Shown piece after piece: positions 58,309 to 64,000 of a stretch of DNA of 64,000 nucleotides. Made by a program: the position numbers and the translations under genes. The notes under the pieces are model-generated. The model saw only the letters and a list, made by a program, of their open reading frames with translations, did no database searches and was not told the DNA's origin. Origin of the DNA: Rhizoctonia solani (taxonomy: Eukaryota; Basidiomycota; Agaricomycetes; Cantharellales; Ceratobasidiaceae); NCBI RefSeq assembly GCF_016906535.1, contig NC_057373.1:1426001-1490000 (forward strand). The letters run 5' to 3'. The first letter of the stretch is position 1, and each line of letters opens with the position of its first letter.

Positions 58309-59970
58309 ACGGGCCAGCCGCTCGCGAAATCGAGCAGGTTGACTCCGAGCAATGATCCGGAGCTCGTGTAATAATCTGAGAACATTTGGCATTAGCTCGC
58401 ACGATAAGGGAGTATCCAGAAACTAGACGTACGGTAGTCGAGAACCCAGGCATCCGAGTCTTTGTAAACGTGTTGTCCGCCGGGCCCAATAATGGAGCCG
58501 TGCGAAGCAAGGATTTCAGTACCTGAAGGGTTGAATAATTTAGCTCAACTCCAGATAATCTTCACTTGAGGTGAAAGCGGATACGAACCTCCACCGGATG
58601 TAAGCGCAACATCGCTCTTGTCAACATAAGGTCCAGTAATGCTGTGGAATATAAGGTGAGCATAAATAGCGATAAAATTACTTTCAACAAACCTGGTGGA
58701 TCGTCCTACGCGGATGTTGTAAGTAGATGATGTACTAGAGCAGCATTTGTCCCAGCTAGTAAACAAGTAATAGTAACTGCCGTTCTTGACAATTATGGGT
58801 GCTTCAACTGCTCCTCCACCCGCTTTAATGTATATGGTTATATTTTGATTAGACCGGTAACTAGATTCAACCTACCTGTCCGCTTTGCGATCGAGTAAAT
58901 AGTAGAGCTGGAAGGCTTGCCAGTGCTGGATCCGAGTTGAACACTGTTGGGAACCGAAGATGTCAGACGAGTTGGGCATGAAACTATTAATAAGTCACTA
59001 ACAGCTTAATGCCAGTCCAGAAAGAACCAAACGAAAGCCACCAGTTGTTGCCATCTAAGTCATTCCGTGAGATGGCAATTCAACTAAATCAGGACTGAAA
59101 CGTACCAATGATCAAGTTGGGGTCGATTGCCTAACCAAAATACATTGATCAAACGTGGTTTCAAAAAACAGATAGCAACTCACGTTGTAATCATTAGAGT
59201 CTGTAGTGGAGATAACTAGCCCTTGGTTACTCCACGAGCCTGGAAGACCAGTGCTAGATTTGGCGAAGAAAATAGCCGAGTTACGACTCCCAAAAGAGGA
59301 GGCCGAGTAGTACAACTATAGAAGCGCACTTGTTCAAGCCATACACGTATGGTATGAATGGTAAAACTCACGTAGAATTGTCCGTTCTTATACGTACAGT
59401 CAGGAGCCCTGGATTCGATGGTAAATTAATTAAGCAAAAATGAAATAGAGCACACTACTATCTTACCAAAGGTTCCCGTTGCTCGTCTTGGTGTATTTGT
59501 CAGTCCAGGTTGCCTGACCAGCCGCCCATACGGTGCCAGCGTAGCTCCAGTTAGTCCTGGGGATAAAATATGAATGGATGGATTCTGGCTGTAGGATGAT
59601 CAATCACGTACCTGTCTGTCGAAGTGCGGATGGCAATGCCAGGGCTGAAAGGCGCATTTGTCAGATTGAATTCCTCACAAGTGCGCGCCTTGACTTACGC
59701 GGTAGCTGTACGATCATATCCGTCAGCTACACCGATATCTTTGCAACCACGAAAAATAGCCACTCACAAAACAAGAAGTATTTTCCAGCAGAGTCCCGAC
59801 ATATAGCGGGGTCATGAACGTCAACGCTCCCAGAAACTTTTCCTGGGAGATTGTTCAGCATATATGTCAACGTACGAGAAAAGACACAAACCAGGGTTAG
59901 GATAGGCAGCAAACACGCCGCTCACAAGCGATAGTGCGGACAAGGTAATAGCTGAAAGAGTGAGACGCAT
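58309..59970 (-). CDS. Secreted GH43 endo-1,5-alpha-L-arabinanase-like enzyme
   Basis: Hydrolyses arabinan side chains of plant pectin. The start at 59970 begins MRLTLSAITLSALSLVSGVF, a signal peptide ending near AAYP. The catalytic blade residues are in SVDVHDPAICRDSAGKYFLF (catalytic base Asp in HDP), followed by IAIRTSTDR, TNWSYAGTVWAAG, NGNLWAPDCTYKNGQFY, LYYSASSFGSRNSAIF, TTDSNDYNAIDPNLIIDGNN, WLSFGSFWTGIKLVQL, IVKNGSYYYLFTSWDKCC (general acid region), and the C-terminal HGSIIGPGGQHVYKDSDAWV, ending SGWPVVY. The gene is broken by about eleven very short introns, some exons being under 40 nt. Length near 330 residues suits single-domain GH43 enzymes. Confidence 0.9.
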
Positions 59971-60448
59971 AGTAAAGAAGAGTTGGGGAGAGGCAAAGCA
60001 CTAGAGAGGCAATGAAATCGTTCGAGCACAAGGAACGTTGACTTTTATACATGCATGGGTTATGGTGCATCGGCCCGCTGGCGGCATCCAAAACCTAAAA
60101 CCCATGCACTACTTGGGGTAGTTCTCAAGGCTAAGCTTGCTACCAAGAGGGTTCGTCATCTCCATTGGTCTTTCCCCGCGTTGATTTCAATCATATGGGT
60201 AGAAACGAAATACAAAGCTGCCAAACGGAATCATGGCTACCTACGGTTAGAGAAACTCCACGATCATTAGAAGGTAATAGCAACGTGCTTTGGTGCATAA
60301 ACTAAGAACAGGTGACAGTTTGCCGAAGTTGATGATAACACATTCAATTGGGTAATTATTCCTCAGTTCTGCCGAACTTGCCAGCGCGAAGGCTAGTTGC
60401 GCGATGGAACTCGGACCAATACACAAACACAGCAACCGAAAACACTGT
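59971..60448. other. Region upstream of the GH43 gene
   Basis: About 0.48 kb between the arabinanase start (59970) and the PIG-P end (60449). Holds a TATA box near 60042-60048. No other element is supported. Confidence 0.4.
60042..60048 (-). promoter_or_regulatory. Candidate TATA box of the GH43 arabinanase
   Basis: TATAAAA read on the minus strand, about 75 bases before the ATG at 59970. Plausible core promoter for a regulated secreted enzyme. Confidence 0.5.
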
Positions 60449-61043
60449 TCACATGACTGAAGACTTGGATCGGCGTCGTTTACCATACAAAACACGATTT
60501 ACGAGCCCGATGGGGAGATCATGCACCTGTGGAACCGTTGACCTAGAGACGCTCGTTTGCACAGCGTACCGCGCGTGTTCATCTAAACCAATCAATCAGC
60601 AATGAAAGAAAGTACTTGCACGTATAATCCCTGACCGGTAACTGATTTAACATCAGAATAGGAAGGCGTCGCATAGATACCGAGTGCGAAGTATGTGAAG
60701 TACGTGAGCAATACCAGGAATACCGCATAAGATGGAATCAGGAGTGCCCATTCCCTTCCAACCAATCAGTATTCGCCTTGGTATGAATATAAGGAAACAC
60801 TCACCTATTGGGATACCAGGTAATTCCTATCCCCCGAATGACAGAATCGGGTAGCAATGCCCAAATGATGTAAATAAACCATAGAATAGCGGTCGTTGCC
60901 CACGCTACAAATCCATAAAACTCTGCTGCTGCACCAGGGGCGTTCTCGTTATCCGGCGGGGCAGGCGGGGGGTATACGGCAACCGGCGAAGTAGGCGAAG
61001 TAGGCTCTCTGGGGCCAATTGTATTGCAGTTATGCCTGGGCAT
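60449..61043 (-). CDS. PIG-P, subunit of GPI-N-acetylglucosaminyltransferase
   Basis: Part of the complex that starts GPI-anchor synthesis on the ER. The start at 61043 (MPRHNCNTIGPREPTSPTSP) is followed by the PIG-P block AEFYGFVAWATTAILWFIYI, IIWALLPDSVIRGIGITWYP, then after an intron ALLIPSYAVFLVLLTYFTYF, two membrane helices in the usual PIG-P order. The C-terminal exon ends VHDLPIGLVNRVLYGKRRRS, matching the family's conserved DLP..NRVLY tail. Length about 160 residues. It sits between two genes encoding secreted enzymes, one of which (the amylase) appears to need a GPI anchor. Confidence 0.85.
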
Positions 61044-61550
61044 GATTTATTGTAATTCTCAATGAAACCTATAGCTAGTGAGGCAAGGACTGATTGACGG
61101 CAGCTACCACGGGTTGGACACCTGAATCAAAACCACACGTATGCAGCTATGTATCAAGAATTGAGAAGTTCCGAGGGAGCGTTGGGCTCGCTCGAATTCG
61201 CTGGTAGATACGTAAGAGGGACACGAATTATCTTGCAGGTTTATCTTTGACGAAAATGACCAAGACTAGCAAGCTAAGAAAAAAATGCCTTTATTGTTAT
61301 AGAAATGTCGTCAAGTTCTAGTTAATATTGCGAGGGCGATCGTCAATGTTAAATTGGCAACCAGAGAGCAATACCAATGTTACACTACCCAATTTGACCG
61401 TGAAAACTGACAGATGATTGTGGCGTTTATGAATATCTATATCCTAATTACTATAGAGTCCAAGTACATAGTACTAATGTAAAGTCCCAAGCGCATTCCG
61501 TAAAATGTTCATGAAGGATAGTAAGAATTAAAAAAAAACCAACTGTAGCT
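61044..61550. other. Region upstream of PIG-P
   Basis: About 0.5 kb. No gene or element recognised; AT-rich downstream of the amylase end. Confidence 0.4.
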
Positions 61551-63730
61551 TTAGAACAGGAGAGGTAACATTCCAATAATGCCGAAAAAGGTAGCAAGCA
61601 AGGCAGATAGGCCGAGTGCTGTGGCTCCGTTGTTACTTCCGGACGAAGTGGTGGTGGTGGTAGACTTGGCGCTCCCACAAAGACCAGAACCACTCAGCTG
61701 CGAGACGGGGATGATGACCTTTAAACGAGTTAGCTTAGCACGTATCTTAAATATCCAGGCGAACATACCTGAGGGTTACCTCCGGTGAATGCAATATTAA
61801 CGTTACCACTAGCATCCGCAGTGATGTTAGTGCAGCTGAGTACATCTACGAGTTGCTCATTTGCAGAATAACCAGTACCGGTGAGTTCAAACTTCTCAGC
61901 TGCACCTTGAGACCCAACATTGGTCAATGCGGTCAACAGCTTGCCTTTTTGAACAGCGATGTTGTGAGTATTGTTGGCAACAACCTTCATCTGAGTTGAT
62001 AGGAACTTGGAGTCTCCCGCAATGGAAGCTTTGCGCGCAGCATTGAGCTTAACAACATGGTCAACAAGAGGTTTGTTCTGAGTCTGGTAAGAAGTGAACC
62101 AAAGCCTGTAATTCGTGAAGCGATAAGCAACTGAAACTCAGAAAAGGCATTCGCAACGTACGCTTCGCGGCTTGCAGGTTCGAGGCCTCCGGTATAACCT
62201 TGCTCCTGACCATAGTACAAGATGGGGATACCGTCGGTGACAAAAGTATAAGCCATCGCATTCTTGACAAGAGAAAGGTCGGTAGTCCAGCTCTGGAAGC
62301 GTGGCTGGTCGTGATTCTCAAGGAAAGCCCCGGTCGAAATTCCACCGTTCTTGAAGTATTTTTGTGTTTCTGGGATGTTTTGAGCAATAAGTGCGATATT
62401 GCCGGTTGTGGACGCGAATGCCTGAGTAACGGCAAACCAAGAGGGATAATCGAGAACTGCATCCATGTAATTTGTGTAATCACCGGTATAGTCAGTCTCG
62501 TTGCTCAGGACCTCGCCAATAGCAAAGACACCGCTGCTCTTGACAAACTCTGGCCAGAAATCCTTGCGAACGTGTTTAACTGTATCGATTCGGATACCGT
62601 CGATGTTGTAGAAAGATGTCAAATTCTTGATCCAAGAGTTATAGGTCTGTCCAATTATAAGTTTATGTTTCAAAGCAATTGCTAAAATTCTACGCACGTT
62701 GACAACGTTTTGAGATTCCGTGTTGATGTCAACCAAGGCAACGGTTGTGTCTATTAAGGTGCAATTAGCAGAAGTTTCGAAGAATCATCTGTCAAGAAAT
62801 ACCTCCTAGCCAACCTACAAAGTGATGATCAGCAAGCAAGTCCTGATAAGTGGTGATATCACTCACACTGCTCGACCTGAGTTTGATTGTTGTAATCTGT
62901 AATGAAGCAGAAGGGGTGGAAATCGGTCTGGTAAAGTCCATATATTTAATCTAAGCCCGTTCCTCGAAACCCCCTTACTTACTTCGGCGTTAAATGGTGA
63001 AAATCCGTTGTATGTGAGACTCGGAGGAGTGCTGGTTGCAGCAAAATGGTTTACAACGACGTCCACCATCAGATACATCCCCCGTTTATGGAGGGCTGCT
63101 GAAAGTTCCTTCAGGTCATCGGCAGAACCAAAACCGTCGTTCAGGCCAGACAAATCACTGGGCCAGTACCCGTGGTAGGCGTCGCCGTACTACGTGCATA
63201 ATATATCCGACAAGAGGTGTATCAATGTATTTCCAGAGTAGGAAGCGGGAAGGATAGTGAGTTTAGAGTTTGTAGCTATAAATATTTGCTTACCCCAGTG
63301 TTCCCTATGTTCTTAGTAATTGGCGAAATCCAAATGGCATCGAAACCCATGTTCTGTTCAAACTACGGTCAAAACAGCTCCTTTCTCAATTCGGCCTTGA
63401 TGTGCTCACCTGAATATAGTCCAAATGGCTTGCTTTGTAGGTAATAATATAAGCATTCCCTGGTATATCTCTATGCCGCTCAATACATACTAATGCCCTT
63501 GTAAGTTCCACCACAATACTTCCTGTCTCCAGTATTGCAGGATGGGCCCGATCCATCTGAAGTTGCGAATCGGTCGGTAAGAACCTTTATAGTTTTTAAT
63601 TAGCCTCGCGCAAAAAAGAAAAAAAATTCGCCTCGGGACTTACTTGATAAATGGAACGAGACTGCCATTCGGAGGCGGACGCAGCAAACGCGCCCGTTGC
63701 GAGGGATAAAAGAACGGGAACAGCGATCAT
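61551..63730 (-). CDS. Secreted alpha-amylase (GH13) with GPI anchor
   Basis: Starch-degrading enzyme of the fungal alpha-amylase family. The start at 63730 ([20 protein letters not shown]) is a signal peptide. Conserved regions in order: [76 protein letters not shown] (nucleophile Asp), [20 protein letters not shown] (acid-base Glu), [19 protein letters not shown] (transition-state Asp) and [22 protein letters not shown]-terminal domain follows, then a Ser/Thr stretch and a hydrophobic tail [20 protein letters not shown] with an upstream SSGSNNGA site, typical of a GPI anchor. Introns are short, and all catalytic residues are intact. Anchored amylases are known from ascomycetes (Amy1/AgtA class). 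Confidence 0.93.
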
Positions 63731-64000
63731 GTTATATTTAGTAAACGATTGTGGTATAAGATAGAGTTGTTATAAAGAGAGAGCTGGAGTAGAGACTGTG
63801 GTGTTGGTTGGGAAAGTGAGCTATAAAGAGGCCCAGGCGGTGCCGAGCAGGGTCTTTTGGTCCCTCGTCGTCTGGGCCGAGGCGTGGATTGCACCCCGGC
63901 GGCATCAAGCGAGTGCCCCTGATTGGCTAAGATCGGCTCATGACGCATACATAATCAAACTGAAGATATGCAAAATATCCCGTTATTTCAGGAATAACTA
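63731..64000. other. Upstream region of the alpha-amylase, at the window edge
   Basis: 270 bases of presumed promoter. A GTCTGGGCC and GCCCCTG-containing stretch is GC-rich; I cannot support a specific carbon-repressor site. No TATA box was found in good position on the minus strand. Confidence 0.4.

Overview
This is a gene-dense stretch of a fungal nuclear chromosome. GT-AG introns are short (about 50-60 nt) and frequent, several exons are tiny, and spacers are mostly 0.2-1 kb. Gene content (fungal KRE6/SKN1 glucan-synthesis proteins, a NACHT-WD40 STAND protein, an Ncp1-like coiled-coil protein, small secreted cysteine-rich protein, GPI-anchored secreted proteins) points to a basidiomycete. 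A Rhizoctonia-like Agaricomycete is my inference; it was not tested by any search.

Left part (1-20 kb): NRDE2 (RNA surveillance, cut by the window edge), a mitochondrial m-AAA protease, a small cysteine-rich secreted protein, an SRAP/HMCES DNA-protein-crosslink protein, urease accessory protein UreD, cyclin H, a large CNH plus GYF protein, a peroxisomal acyl-CoA synthetase ending in SKL, and a GPI-anchored Ser/Thr-rich surface protein. A decayed relative of the cysteine-rich secreted gene lies between UreD and cyclin H.

Middle (20-43 kb): three tandem paralogues of an unrecognised four-helix membrane protein family, then TVP23, a low-complexity LIM protein, the Ncp1-like protein, 5-formyl-THF cyclo-ligase, and a secreted 5'-nucleotidase-type phosphoesterase. 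A 633-bp foldback element follows, then a NACHT-WD40 NLR-like gene. This is the most accessory-looking part.

Right part (44-64 kb): CCCH zinc-finger protein, eIF2-alpha, an MDR alcohol dehydrogenase, two tandem KRE6/SKN1 genes, class II fructose-bisphosphate aldolase with a 6-nt micro-exon, GH43 arabinanase, PIG-P, and a GPI-anchored alpha-amylase. All are on the minus strand; many concern cell wall, GPI anchors or polysaccharides.

One pattern runs through the whole window. At least a dozen conserved genes lose frame at a short homopolymer, and adding a single base there restores family-consistent reading each time. Two such breaks are in eIF2-alpha, which is essential, so they are best read as base-calling or assembly errors. 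Apparent pseudogenes here should be judged with that in mind.
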